A stretch of 64,000 nt of DNA from Rotaria socialis (GCA_905331475.1 CAJNYU010001128.1:1-64000); one strand, 5' to 3'; shown: positions 1-13,189, numbered from the stretch's first letter. Numbers and translations: made by a program. The notes: generated by a model from the sequence alone, not told the origin.

Positions 1-114
1 TTGATAAAAACTCAGATGGAACTCAATAGATATAACTTGAAGGCTATTAAAATTTGTACAAAAACAAATCGAAAATTTATTTTTCATCAAAAATAACAAA
101 AATCCTTCGGTTTT
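1..114 (+). repeat. Left terminal inverted repeat
   Basis: Starts TTGATAAAAACTCAGATGG and ends CCTTCGGTTTT. By eye it is identical over 114 bp to the reverse complement of 2624-2737. It may continue upstream of the window. Confidence 0.93.
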
Positions 115-581
115 CTTAGTACATTTCTCTGCACATAAATTGCATGTTTGGTTGAACTGTGCTTATACTTCCACCAGAGTGGAATTCGTGATGATATAAG
201 TTTCATAACAAATCTTATCTTCTTCTGAGCACATGTTTTCTGTTATTTTGTATGTATTTTTCCTTTCGATTCTTCGCATATATAGTTTCCTTCTTTCTGT
301 TCAGTCTGAGTACGTTGCTTCTCGCCATATATATATGTTTAGCGGAGTATTTTTCTGTTCTGTTGCTTTCTTTTACTATATGTTCTATGTGTTTGACCAT
401 TAACTCCTTTCCTTAGACTTCTTTTTCTATCTAGAGATTATTCTCTACTCTATAAATACTGCTGTTTTGAACTGTATTGCTTAATATACAAGTTTCCTTG
501 AAATACGTACATTAACTTTTACTAGTTACACTGCCTATTTTGAAACAATTCTAAATCATTTCTGATTTTTTATTTTTCATT

Positions 582-2488
582 ATGCCAAAATTAAATAAAC
601 GTCGGTCTATAGGACGTATTTATGTGCAGAAGCGTTGGTATGATAAAACAGTCTTATCAGAAAATGATAGTGAATCAGAACGAGAAGATATTACATCGGA
701 TAAATATGATAAATCTGAATTTATTCGTTTTACTGATAAGATGAAAGTCGATGATATTGGAGATCTATTCGAATTAATTAAAAATAAAATAGGTTTAAAA
801 CTTGTAAGCGTTTTATTATATATGACTCTTCGTTATTTTGGTATAAATTGGCTTGAATGTGACGAGTTTTTTAAGAAGATAAATGGACTAAAGACTGAAA
901 CAGCTAACAAATGGGCTAATATCTTTTTATCAGGCAGCTTTAACGAATTCATTAGCGAAGGTTGAGGTGGAAAACATATTTCCAGTTTTTATGATCTGTT
1001 TCCTGATATTGAATCATCAGCTAAAGCCTATGCTGCTGAACGATGTGCTGCAAAAGCTGCTGATTTTGATGCATTTGAATTAACTAAATTTATTGATGAA
1101 CAATTTTATATGCTAACTGATCTTAAAAAAGATCCTGATGATTCATTGATTCGCTCAGTACAATCCTGTCGTCTAGACCTTCGAAGATGGGGTGCTCGTT
1201 TCGAATCTAATTCACAACGTCCCTACTTTGAAGGCCATGAACGACAAGATGTAGTACAACACCGTACACATTTTCTACAATATTTTCTTCCAAGAAAAGA
1301 TTCATATTATTTAATAAGCGAGGGGTCACAGCCAAAATGGCGAGTGCCCACGGATGGAACACCAACTATCCTAATCTGTATGTTGAGATAGACCAGAAAG
1401 GACGTCCTCTAAAGATTGTTTTGCTTTTTCTGCATTTTGTTTTCTAGTTCACGATGAAAGTACTTTTCGAAGCGGTGAGGTGTCAGCTAAGCGTTGGTTA
1501 TATGGTGATCAGGCACCATTTTATTCTAAAGGTCGTGGTAGATCGAATATGTTATCAGACTTTTTAGTTATGCATCCATCAGGACCATTTTTTTATCTAA
1601 GTCCGTCTGAATATGAAAAAGCATTAGAAAAATATCCCGATCTAGATGAAGAACAAGATATTGATTACAGAGAACGTTCTGCCAGTGCATCTATGAACGT
1701 CGGCTCTGATTCTTATTTTGATAACTCGACAATATTAAGTCAATTCGAGCGATTATTTAAATTACTATATTTCAAAAAATGTTTTAATAATCATAAAATC
1801 GAAATTATAGTTGATAATGCGCGTACGCATTCAGCTCGTGCCTATACTTTATTCGATTTCGGAAAAGGAATTTCAGCACGTTGTCCTGTGGATCAACTTG
1901 AATGGGTGGGTGATAAAGGAACTACTCAATCATTATCATGTTATTTTCAGAAAGGTCATAATAGAGGAAAATCTAAAGGTTTATATCAGATTGCAGTCGA
2001 ACTTAAGTGTAATCCTTCACCAAAAGCACAACTAAGTCAGCTACATCAGTTACTTGCTCATCATCCGGCATTTCAAAATGTAATTTTACTCAGCTTACAT
2101 CACAATCTTAGAAAACAGCTTTTCTAATTTCCTACCTTAGATTTCACGATTAGAACAATTGGCCCAAAAATATGGCGTATCTGTACTATTCTGTCCTAAA
2201 TACCATTGTGAAATGAATGCAATTGAGGGATGTTGGGCGCATATGAAGCAGTTTATAAGAAAGAGAACTGATCAGAAATATCCTACAATGATACGACTGA
2301 TTAAGGAGTCACAAACAAATTTTGAACAGCAGCAAGTTCATCTGAAACTTTTTAGAAGGTTTTGGAAATGCTTAGAAGCACATAACCAAGGAAAAACCTA
2401 CAATGACGTTCTACAACTGTTTTTCAGTACAACTTGTACGGGAGCAAACAAAGAACATTTAAAAGTTAGGAACACTAATTTGAATTGA
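582..2488 (+). pseudogene. DDE transposase (IS630/Tc1-mariner-like), one nonsense codon
   Basis: Three exons restore one frame: 582-1377, 1448-2079 and 2141-2488, with GT/AG introns of 70 and 61 bp. The putative catalytic residues are the Asp of IFHDESTF (codon 1453-1455, reached only after splicing), the Asp of IIVDNARTH (1813-1815) and the Glu of NAIEGCW (2225-2227). The motif CPKYHCEMNAIEGCW resembles the NxIExxW end of Tc1-type transposases, but about 117 residues separate the second Asp from the Glu, far more than the 34 usual in Tc1. The N-terminal region is charged and unrecognised. An in-frame TGA at 963-965 interrupts exon 1, while the same frame stays open and protein-like on both sides, so this copy is probably inactive unless the TGA is a sequencing error or is read through. 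Confidence 0.82.
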
Positions 2489-2623
2489 TAATATTTAGTC
2501 TTTTTTCTCAGTACTATGTTTTTCTACTGTTTTGATACTCGTTTATTGTTGATATAATTGTGAAAATAATCAGGTTATAGATGAACATAGAATAGAACTA
2601 TGTACATACTATAGATTAACAGT

Positions 2624-2737
2624 AAAACCGAAGGATTTTTGTTATTTTTGATGAAAAATAAATTTTCGATTTGTTTTTGTACAAATTTTAATAGCCTTCA
2701 AGTTATATCTATTGAGTTCCATCTGAGTTTTTATCAA
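2624..2737 (-). repeat. Right terminal inverted repeat
   Basis: Mirror copy of bases 1-114, ending ...GAGTTTTTATCAA at 2737. It begins 135 bp downstream of the transposase stop codon. Confidence 0.93.
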
Positions 2738-3865
2738 TCAGAAGACAAAAGAATGATATATAGAAAAAAAAAAAAATTTGTAAGTTTATCAAAAATTTTT
2801 AGAAAAATTCAAATTTCTGAAGAAAAAAATAAAAATTTGAAAAAACAAAATAGGTACTTTTGTAGCCCATGATTTGGCGATTCTAATGAGATGAGACAAT
2901 TGTTTCTATCACTTATTACAAAAAACTAGATAGCTTTACAAGAACGCTCACTGACACATACTTTTCGTGTGATGCAGCTATTTATATGGGATAAGAAATT
3001 TTTTTCTTTTTTATGTCTACATCTAACCAAATAACAATTTCCTAATCAGTTTTTCATGCTGATTCAGAATATAGTACTTTAAAAATGCTCAGAAAATAAT
3101 TGGAAAAGAAACTTGGTATTTTTTGCAAAAAATTAAAATTTAACATAAAAACAGCATTTTTTCACTCGTTCTAGTTTTTTAAGATTTTCTCAGCCAAACA
3201 GTAACTAAATCGAAATAAAAAGTATATATTCGTGATCAGCTTTTCAAGCTCTATCAAACCATATATGAATAAACGAAAAACAAAATTTACTCCAATTCTG
3301 CTTTAGCGGCACCTTATATATATATATATATATATCAAATTAAATATATTGTGCAAGTTAATCGATAGTATTAATTCCTCGAGCTTTTAGTTCACAAAAA
3401 TCCATCTAATTTCTATTACCTTTGAAAGATGTCACTAAGTGATGAACTTTGTTTTTAAAACTAGACTCGTCCATTATTTTCATGAAAAGAACATAAAAAT
3501 CTATTAAATAATTTTGAAATATCAGACAATATTCATTAACAAAGTGATGAACAATAAAAAAAGTAAATTTCTATTCGTACAAATGGCTTAATATATAAAT
3601 ATTTCATAACCGACCAATACAAATCTATTCTGTCATCAATTCATTCATCTAACACTCATCTTATATTCAGATTTACATATTCAAACTAATACCAATACTT
3701 ACATATCCATAATCTAAGAGCAAAATTTACTTGAAAAATCGCATTAATATACTTTTTATTGTTGACACAGCTTCATCCATCATTTTGTTATCTATTTCAA
3801 ATTGTCCATTAACTGTAACGTGATACAGTAGCAAAGAAAAAAAATAACATTGAAAAAAGCCCAAA
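2738..3865. other. Intergenic, no gene seen
   Basis: AT-rich DNA between the transposon and the bZIP gene. It contains an (AT)n tract near 3317-3335 and A-rich stretches at 2762-2775. I see no coding frame longer than chance and no RNA gene. The last few hundred bases presumably hold the bZIP promoter. Confidence 0.6.
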
Positions 3866-4330
3866 ATGCAACGTCGTTCTGTTCCACGTACAGATCCACG
3901 TTACAATCAGATACGTGCAAAAAATAATGATAGTGTTAAAAAATCTCGTGAAAAATCTCGTCGTGAACGTGATGAAACAATTGAATCTATAAATCAACTA
4001 GAACACGATAATAAAGAATTAGTTGAACGTATTAAAAAAATGAAACAAGAATATGAACAATTACAAGAATTATTTAAAAAACATACTGGGATAGAAATAG
4101 ATCAAATTTTATCATCTCAAACAAATTCTCCTTCAACATCTTCTATACAACCAAAACCTGTTGAAGAATCAAAACGAAACTCTTCTACACCTGTACTCAC
4201 AATAAATACTAGTGAAGATAAAACAACTACAGCACTACCAGAATTACCAATCGATCCAAATAATCTTGATGGTGCTATTGTACTTATTAATGGTTGTCAG
4301 TATAAGATTGTCAGCATGAATAAAAGTTAA
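3866..4330 (+). CDS. C/EBP-like bZIP transcription factor
   Basis: Single-exon protein of 154 residues. The basic region lies at residues 12-33 and contains the bZIP signature NNxxVxxSRxK (N20, N21, V24, S27, R28, K30). It is followed by a leucine-zipper-like heptad region at about residues 40-72. The basic region and zipper spacing most resemble C/EBP, especially the short gamma type that has a DNA-binding and dimerisation module but little activation domain. The C-terminal half is Ser/Thr/Pro-rich and presumably disordered. The expected role is nuclear, sequence-specific DNA binding as a homo- or heterodimer. The start is the first ATG of the frame, preceded by AAAA. The next gene in the same direction begins only 84 bp after the stop. 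Confidence 0.85.
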   Translation: MQRRSVPRTDPRYNQIRAKNNDSVKKSREKSRRERDETIESINQLEHDNKELVERIKKMKQEYEQLQELFKKHTGIEIDQILSSQTNSPSTSSIQPKPVEESKRNSSTPVLTINTSEDKTTTALPELPIDPNNLDGAIVLINGCQYKIVSMNKS

Positions 4331-4414
4331 AATATTCATCTTTTTGTTTTCGAAACTAAGCACAGAATAGAATATATATATATATATATTTATATATACA
4401 AGTTACTGTTTCAG

Positions 4415-6713
4415 ATGAATTCTCCTGTATATATTTTATTTACTATCCTCTTTACAATTCTACAATTAATTTCAAGTCAAGAAACATTATCAATTGATAA
4501 TACTAATATTAATAAAAGGAAAAAACAGGATTTTTATTGTGCAGGTATTAAAACGCAATTTAATTTATTGAAAAAAAAAACTACATTGATTTACCTTTGC
4601 TATTTCAGCCTGTAAATCAATGTGTGAAACAATATTTCGTGATATGAATAATGTTGATTCAAACGAACGTGTTCAAGTTGGATCATACCGTGTTGATGGT
4701 CATGGGCATCAAAAATTAAAAGATGTAATATTGTTTTTTCTTTAACTTATTGATATACTTTTATTTTCTCAATGAAGGTACCAATTATTGAAACAAGTTA
4801 TCACGCTGAAAATGTTGTCGAAGATCTTTGCTCCAAATTTATTAATGATGGTAAACTTTTTCGAAAGAAAAATACCAAAATTAAATTTCAGTTTTCTTAG
4901 CTCGTGAAGTAATACCTAGTCCACTGAAAAATCTGTATGAACATGCGGTAAGTTTTAGAGAAATTTAAAGCTTTTGTCAATGATCATTCGTAGTAGATAT
5001 AAGGTATTCATATTTTGACAGATCAATTTCATTCTTGAATTGAAGAACAGTCGTATCACAAATAATTTTTGATTTTGAGATACATTGAGCACTTTTTTAT
5101 AATTTTAAATTATTTCATGAAAAGAAAATAGTTTGATTTCAAATAAAAACAATAAATTAAGGATATTTCATATACTTGATTGTAATATGTATTAAATATA
5201 TACTAGAAAGTTATTCATTAAGAGAAACACAAGTATACTAAAGAAACTAACGATCACATCTATTTTATTTTATTTTTAATCAATTTTAAAATGATCTATT
5301 TCAATGATTTTAAGTAAGATATTTATTTCAAAGAATTTCTTCTATAGGTTTCTATCAAATAAAGTTAAGCATAAAATATACTACTTGCCAGTATTTGTTT
5401 TTTTACTATTAGGAAAGAAAAATAGAGTTATCGTAAGTTTGTCATATGTTTATTATTATTTCATAAAATTTAATACATTAAAATTAAATCAAATTTTCAA
5501 TTTCAAGGTTTTGTTTTTTGGAAAAGCAAAAAAATTGCGCTCTGCACTTTAAAACTATCTCAGTGTTTTTTTCTTTAATCTTCACTATTTTATGTGTGCT
5601 ATTGAACATCCGTTTCCTGAATTGTGACCTAGTTCCCTATTGAATCGCTTGCACATATTTATTAGGTAGGCACCATCAAAAAGAAAAAAAATATGAGACT
5701 TGCTTTGTTGACATTTCGTTCTCGGCTTGTAGTCGTATAATTAAAAGTAGGCAAATATCTATCGCTCTCTTTCTTGCCTTTTTTCTGTTCAAATAAAACA
5801 GAAAGAATAAGATTGACGCCAAAAAAAAGAGAAAACTCAAGTAAATGAAGACTATGTGTCAATATTGGTTGTGTCCAAATAATGATTGTAAACGCTTGCG
5901 AAGAAAGATCTCGCTTAAAAAAAATACTGAGGAAAAAGACAAGGATGAAATAATAAAACAGAGCTATTTCCATTTATCACGAAGAATAAAGAAAACGAGA
6001 AGAAATTAGCTGTTCGAAATAAACGAATAATATTTATTCCTATGAAAAGATTTATGTAAGAATGATTATCTTCAATTTCAGTGGATTATTTACCAATCAA
6101 AACAGAAATAGATAAATATGTCACGCAACCAATATATTTTTAATATAATATCATCCTATTTCGTTGTATATTATCAGATACTATCTAATGAATTAGTAGA
6201 CCAGATTTCCAATAGAAAGGAATAAATGAACTTCGTATATGAAGATTTATTTATTTATTTATTTATTTATGTATGTATGTTCAAAGAGAAAAAAAGCGTG
6301 ATGAATAATTATAAACCTTTAAACAATATCTCGCCGTTTATTTATTTACTCAAGAGTTATTCTATAATGAAAAAGACCTTGTGATGACATCTCGCTTTAC
6401 TGTTTTATTCTTGTAGTGTGACGACATCCTCGAAGAACATCATGATAGCCTTATTGATTTACTTGTAACACAAAATAAAAGTACATCAACATCACGACAA
6501 TTAGCGGAACTTTTTTGTGTTGAAATGAATCGTAAGAATATTCGTCTTTTTTCTTGCTTATCATTTTTTTTAAATTTTATTTATGAAGAATATTGTAAAA
6601 TCAATCAGTTAGAAGAGCTTTTTAAATCATCAACAATACCAACACCAACACCATCGCCCCTTGTTGAAGATAAACAAGAAGAAGCAAATGAACAGAACAA
6701 GAATGAATTATAA
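4415..6713 (+). CDS. Canopy (CNPY) family saposin-like ER protein
   Basis: Six exons give a continuous 204-residue frame: 4415-4544, 4609-4724, 4778-4850, 4892-4947, 6417-6531 and 6589-6713. Introns have GT/AG borders; four are 41-64 bp and one is 1469 bp. Residues 1-22 are a signal peptide. The mature part has six cysteines in the saposin-like pattern of canopy proteins: DFYCAACKSMC, DLCSKF, EHACDDILEEH and FCVEMNQYC. The stretch VQVGSYRVDGHG matches the conserved MGSFRI-type segment of CNPY2. The C-terminus NEQNKNEL ends in KNEL, an acceptable variant of the KDEL retrieval signal, which fits residence in the ER lumen as a folding cofactor. The start ATG follows directly on TGTTTCAG, a good splice acceptor. 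The 57-bp last intron is a multiple of three and its retention would not shift the frame. Confidence 0.85.
4948..6416 (+). other. Long intron of the canopy gene
   Basis: A 1469-bp intron between GCG|GTAAGT and TTCTTGTAG|TG. It contains a (TTTA)n microsatellite near 6245-6270 passing into (TGTA)n. I find no exon or nested gene in it. Confidence 0.75.
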
Positions 6714-8517
6714 TGAAAATGACGTTTGAATGCAAAAGACATAAAACAGAAGCCATTGATTAGGCACATAACTGTCATCAGTTTTATTATTATTACTATT
6801 TATTTGTTGTTATGGCATAGCTTATTGTTAATTGTTGCTTCTTTTAAATAAATGAAAAAAACAAGACTAAGAAATGAATCACAGACGTGGCACACTTAGC
6901 AAAAAAATATGCACAAGTAGATCTGCTTATCTTTTAATCGAATTAAACCGAAAGAGAAGAAGAACAATATCCTGTACGAATTTAATAATCGATGGCATCA
7001 GAGATTCTCGTTTAAAAAATTTATTCTATTTTAACATTGCTTATTTTCATTTACTTTCTGAGATAAGATGAAAGTAATAATCTTATGAAAAAAAAAGAAT
7101 TCTAAAATATTCTTGAGTGAATTCTATAAAATAAATTCTTCTACTGATCTGCGGATAGAATTCTCAAACTTTCGTAGTGTCTACTCATTTCATTTTTAGC
7201 ATTTGAATTTTTCCTTGCCCTGTAGAAAAAGCTTTTAGAACAAGTATATATACATGAGCATGTACCTTAATATATATATATATATATATAAATGTTGTTT
7301 AAAGTAATATGAGAAATCAATATATAGTTGGCTTTTTGTCTTCTGTGTTTTGTTTTGTTTTTCTTTCAGTATGGAAATACGCTAATTGACACGCATATTT
7401 ATTCAAGTGGTGATGCGAATAAAATTATTTGTCTTCGTGCATAAGCAGGTAGCGATCGGGACACACTTACTTGAACAGGTAATTAGATAATACATTGATA
7501 TACGAAGAGAATGTGTTGGGTCAATACACCTGAAACTTTGCTCACCTATTCACGTTAAAGCAAAGGTTTGAGAAAAATTTCAGGCGTGCATTACCAACGC
7601 TTATCGATTTCATATTAAATATTAAAAAAATACCATCTGAAATAATATAACATAAAAAGAAAAAGAACAAATCCTTGATTAAGAATCAATACAAACTTGG
7701 AGTTCTGACCTTTTTCTCGGCAAAAAAAACAACAAAAAACTAGTAGGTGGCGAAATTATCGCTCTTTTTCTTCATCTAAGCCTTCGAGCAAATATCTACA
7801 TATACTCGTTCTCTGAATCACCTTCAATCACTGCTTGTTGTTATTTTGGCCTTCTTTTTGGATGTGGCCATCTTCTCGCACAATTTCTTATTGATCTTAG
7901 GAAATAGTCCTTAATGATAATCGGTCTATATACCCATACTCGATTTTATTTTCTTCTCTTGTTATTCGTTTTTTGAATGTTTCTTTTTATGGTCTCTCCA
8001 GCTGATTCATATGCAAAGCAACTGTCAAACGCACAATTTACGTCAATATGAAGAAAGAAAAAAAAATTGAGAATCGATAATGTTGTTACTACAAACATGC
8101 TCTTACGTTTCTGCTAAACATAAGAATTTTTGGATTGATGCCATATTAAGTTGTCAAAAGAATAAATATAGAGAAGAAAAATATATGAATAAAGCATACC
8201 CACTTATTCTAGTTACAATGGCGAGCCATTATTAAAATTTTCCTCAATAAAGAAAAGAATATAAAATATTGTGTATATCATTGAATCTATACGAGTGATC
8301 TTTCTACTTTCATCCTGATCATTAGACTCTCCTTGCTGATAAATGTCTCTACAGAAAGAGAGGGAGAGAAAGAGCGTTGTTGTGTGTGTGTATGTGGGTT
8401 TATAGCACAATGTCACTTTTTTCTCTCTCTCGCTATGTTCCCTTCGTCCCTATCGACTATGTGTTATGTTCACGTCATGCCAGTATTATAAAAAGAAAAA
8501 GAGAGCAAAGAATAAGA

Positions 8518-8553
<36 letters not shown>

Positions 8554-8591
8554 GCGATGTGATGTGTTGGCAAACTCGTCGTCTCTTAGTT

Positions 8592-8625
<34 letters not shown>

Positions 8626-11600
8626 GGTTATTTGCTTTCGTCTATGAAAGATAGCGAAAGGGAAAGAGAGAAAAAAAGAAGTAATCAGTCGATATAAAAA
8701 AAAAGGAATAGGAAAAAAGTTCTTATATATGTGTGTGTTGATTTATTCGGCATGGTTGGTGCGCATGGTGATAGGAAAGAGGCAGGACATGACAAAAAAA
8801 TGATTATTAGAATTGAAACATATATAGGCTGTTGATCGTCTCTATAGTGCTATTGTCAATTTCATTGATGCAATCTGAGCGCAACTGTTTTTTTCTTCTT
8901 GCTTTTTTTTTTACTAACTCCTGATTTTTTTCTCGCATATTCTCACTCAAAATAATGTTGAAAGAAGACGCGTGCATACATAGTAATTGATACCACTGTG
9001 ACGACAACGGATAGCAACCATCACAGTTAAGTCAATACAATTAACGAGACAACGAACGTCGACAATTGCTAGTGAAGTTGATGCAAGTTAATGATGGTGA
9101 CAATGATTTGCTTCTTTATTTTCAGTGACATTTACATCAGAACGGGTGTTTGTATATATATATATATATGAAATAGAGCGGATATTGATCTTTTCTTATG
9201 GGTACATGGTTTGTCATCATCATCGTTACATGGCTGATGATGACATTCCTACGAGAGAAACTCGGTAACTTAAACAGTGCCATATGTTAAGATGGATAAT
9301 CATAGACAGCATTTTATGTACAAATCATCAATAACATTTGTCGTCATTGATTTTTCTATCATTCTGATATCAAAATCAAGAAAAAAACAAAGTATTTTTT
9401 TCCCGATAATTTTTAAAATACTGATGACATTGTTTTCGTGACTGAATTATATATTGATGTTAGTGTTTATCAAAAATGAAATAATTTCTTTTGAGAAAAA
9501 GTTAAATGCAATACGACAGATATGAATTATGCTTTTTCTATACTAAGAGTTCATAAATAAAGATGAAAATCAAATTGGTTATAGAAATATATTGTTTAGG
9601 AAAAATAGTTTACTTACATTTATGTCTATAGAAAAATAATGAAGTTGTCAAGAAAGTTTAAAACACATTGGTCCGAATCGATCTATCATCAGTTGTCGTC
9701 GTTTCATTGCACGACTTACTTTCTTTAGATCGATATTTTTTTCTCTTTCTCACGCACAATCCATTTTGCCTCCAACGACGACATTCTATCACGATAGAGA
9801 AAAAGAGAAAAATTCCTTACTCTTTTTTTTCTCTACGCGCACAGATATCTTAGAAAGATAGATGGAACTTTCTTTGCTGTATACATGCGCTTGTGGAACC
9901 AAACCCCATAAACAATTGAAAGATAGAAAAAAAGAGAATACAAGAGGAAATGAGAGAGGTTTCCCTTATTCTCTCGACGAACACTATAATGATGATCGCA
10001 TCTTTCTCTTTCACACAAATACACACATGGCATCGTTTTCTCTCTATTCGATTAAATCTGCGGCATCGCGCAATCGTTCGCAGTCTTCATCATTTGTCTA
10101 CTTAACGTGCATATGCATATATAGCTATATATATATATCTATGCAATAAAGGATGAATAAAAAAATTCATGCGAAGAAAAACAAAACTAGAAGCTCGCTC
10201 ATTCTAATTTCATCGACCAAAAAAATAACACAGCAGCCGCATGCGGATGATGTTAATCAACGAAGGCAACGAACGCCTACATCTTATTCGTAGATGTCTT
10301 CCACTTTAATGAGAGTCCATAAAGGGAAAAATACTCATTTCAACATTTGCTTCTCTCTATTTTATATATTCACAGTAATGATTCATTTATTGATGAGAAA
10401 AATTTTCATTGCAAAACTACATAACGACATTTGACGTCATGGAGAATTTGATCTGACTATGTATGTTGAATCAACGCATGCAGACAACTGAATCATGAAC
10501 TAACACGAGCATGTATTCAACGGAAAAAAAAGCCGAAAGAACAGCACGGCGAACAAGGCAAATTATTAATGTTGGTTGAGTGTAATTTTTTTTACCAGAG
10601 AGTAGGACAAACATTTTTTCATTACCTTTGTTTCTATCACATTTAATATTGGAAAGTTATTTAGAACTTTTTTTAAAATGCATACCTCATTGTTTCATTG
10701 ACAAATTTTGTTTGTAAAGTGTTTCAATTGTACTAATTACTTCTTAATGAAAAGTATTTCCAATGATTGGCAAACTCCTAAAAAAACTATCAAACATGAT
10801 TAGCTAAATCAGAATTCTATTCGTCTTTTTCAATTAAAAAGAGAAAGAAACGATTTGACTTATTTAAGTCTAAAGGAATACTTGTAGAAAGAAAAAGTTA
10901 TGAAAATCTATAATTTTCATGTTAGACATTTTTTCTTTGTCACCATCGAACAATTATTGTAATTTGATTCAGTTTTATTCGAACGAAAATCTTTTTAATA
11001 TGATTCTTTTCCAAAAAAATAATTTTTTTTTTTAAGTAAATCGACACTTTTGATTGTTCGCCATAGATTTGTGTCTAAATCCATTGGAGATTTACTTTTT
11101 CAAAAACACATAATTATTTATTCTTTGATAGAGCTCTTCCAAGGCTATCGATATTAGTATACAGATTTCTTATCGAATATCTTCATATCTCATACGTCAA
11201 GTCAAAATTTCACCTAATATAATTTTATATGAAAGCGTGCTTTTCTTCGATAGATTTAAATATACTAATACATAAGTAAGCGTCAATATGTCCAACAAAA
11301 AAGATACGATATGAAATGATTATTTATAGAAGTAAATATGAACCTTATACGTGTCAAAGCAGTTGTCTCTGTACAATATTTCTATACTGAGATAATAAGG
11401 AAGAAAAAAACTAATGAAACACTTGTATTCCATCAGTTGACACCAATAGCTCTCTGTTCGTTCGGTTGAACTCAAGAGTATTTGGATTGCAAGTTAATAG
11501 CGCTATCTATGAAATTTATTCATTTTTCTACATTTGAATAAAATTTTAGACTTTTCACAGTTCAATATAGTTAAATAGATTATTGATGACTTTATTTAAT

Positions 11601-13189
11601 TCAGTAGTTTTAATTACATTTATCTTGTATATTAATGAGAACTTTTAATTGATCGCAAGTAACAACGCGACGAAACTTTTATTCAGTTCCATTTCACTAA
11701 ACTGAACTTATTAGCTACGTCATCACATTCATTCTGATGTAAAAGGTAGATTAAACTGAAGTAAAAATAAAAATATCAAGTTAAACTAATTTTGAGCTAA
11801 CTACAAAAGGAAATTGAATTCTTTCTCTGAAATGTTTGATATCTTTGAAATTGTGAAGTATCCAGTTTTTCGAATATTGTTGCAAATATTTTTACATGAA
11901 ATATTTGATAAAAGCTGAGATCGAAACTAAACAAATAGATAAAGAATTGATAGAAGTCTGTTTTTCTAGAATATACTCATTTAAAAAAGATTTCGATAGT
12001 TAAACAAAAAAAAAGATTTCCAGAGAAAAACTACTGAGAAAAGGCAAGAGATTTATAGAAAGGACAACATAAACAACAGACTCCATAGAAAATATACCAA
12101 TCAACGAAGAATTGGATAAATATTATATTCATTTATAATAATAAATAGCTTCTGTGTTCAAGTCTTGAAAACTTATTGATAGAAAAATAGGTGACAAATG
12201 ATCGTGATACCGTCAGGAAGGAAATTTCTCCTCTTTCTATTTATCGAAATTTATCAAATTTTTTATTGAAATAAAGAATGAACTAAATGAAATCTTTCTA
12301 ATTTCATAAAATCACCTTACTCTATCGAAACATAAAAGTAAAAGTAACAGTAGATCTTATGCAAAGATGGGAAATAAAATAAAAACTGACAAAATTAATA
12401 TAATATTAGTGTTGAATGAAATATTCAAACATTTTGAAGTAAATATTTTTAGACTTTTTATTCTTAGATTTAATCAAATAAGAGTGAAAATGAATTGTTT
12501 AATCATAAATAATACAATTAATTAAAGATTAAATAATATTTTGTTAGCTATTTAATAAATTAAGTAGAGAAATCAAACTTTGTTTTATGTCTAATATCAT
12601 TGATTTATGTTTAGGAATCGTTTAAATAAGAAAACATTTTTTGAATTAATATATAACTTTCAACTATGTATATCTTTATAGCGCGAGCACAGTTTTACTG
12701 ATAAATGCTACAAAAAATACAGTTTACGTCGCATCAAAACTCATTCCTATAAATTTCTGTATGCATGATTTATACGATGTCAACTAAAAATGTTACTCGT
12801 AAATTTAATCGCAAAGAAATATCTACACATTCAAAAATGAATCTATATGAAGTCGTAAAGAAGTTACTATAAAATTATTACATTAATTATTTTAAGTAAG
12901 ATATAATAAAGAGTTCAAGAGACAATGTTAAAATGTTCAAGTTGAAAATGCAGTAAGAACATTGAAAACTCGATTTTCAAAATTAATTATCGTTGAATCT
13001 CGATAACTGGGTATTTAGAGTAGAAATAGTTTTAAAACTCAAGATAGTTTTGATGAAATTTAAATAACAAGTTAATTTTTTGATTCTATTTCAAAGTTGT
13101 TCTTTATTAATAAAAAAAAGGAACACAATTTTTCTGTAAGTCGCATATGTTACAATAAAAGAGTTGTTCGAAATTTTGGTGTTAACTGC
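6714..13189. other. 6.5-kb gene-poor region rich in microsatellites
   Basis: No open frame here looks protein-like. The region holds (AT)n near 7269-7290, a long (GT)n run near 8519-8549, (CT)n near 8592-8619, (AT)n near 9155-9169 and several purine/pyrimidine-biased blocks at 8340-8700 and 9720-9980. A candidate polyadenylation site for the canopy gene (AATAAA) is at about 6848. A TGACGTCA palindrome lies at 10432-10439. It may be intergenic or include long UTRs or introns of genes I cannot see. Confidence 0.6.
8519..8620. repeat. (GT)n and (CT)n microsatellites
   Basis: An alternating TG tract of about 30 bp at 8519-8549 and a CT tract of about 28 bp at 8592-8619 lie 43 bp apart, with further GA/CT-biased sequence on both sides. 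Confidence 0.9.

Larger units (their letters stand above)
1..2737 (+). mobile_element. DNA transposon with 114-bp terminal inverted repeats
   Basis: Bases 1-114 are the exact reverse complement of 2624-2737; identity stops at 115 versus 2623. Between the repeats lies one intron-containing DDE transposase gene on the plus strand (582-2488). Because the repeat begins at the first base of the window, the true outer end and the target duplication cannot be seen and the element may extend further left. The perfect match of the two arms argues for recent insertion, although the transposase carries a stop codon. The family is inferred from the transposase, which resembles the IS630/Tc1-mariner group in its motifs. 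Confidence 0.9.

Noticed and set aside
6874-7071. 65-codon plus-strand frame downstream of the canopy gene
   Set aside because: Composition-driven, no domain, no splice context, and it overlaps the probable 3' UTR and polyadenylation region.
10432-10439. TGACGTCA palindrome as a CRE/bZIP site (also at 24875-24882)
   Set aside because: An 8-bp word is expected about once by chance in a window of this size, and neither copy is near a start codon.
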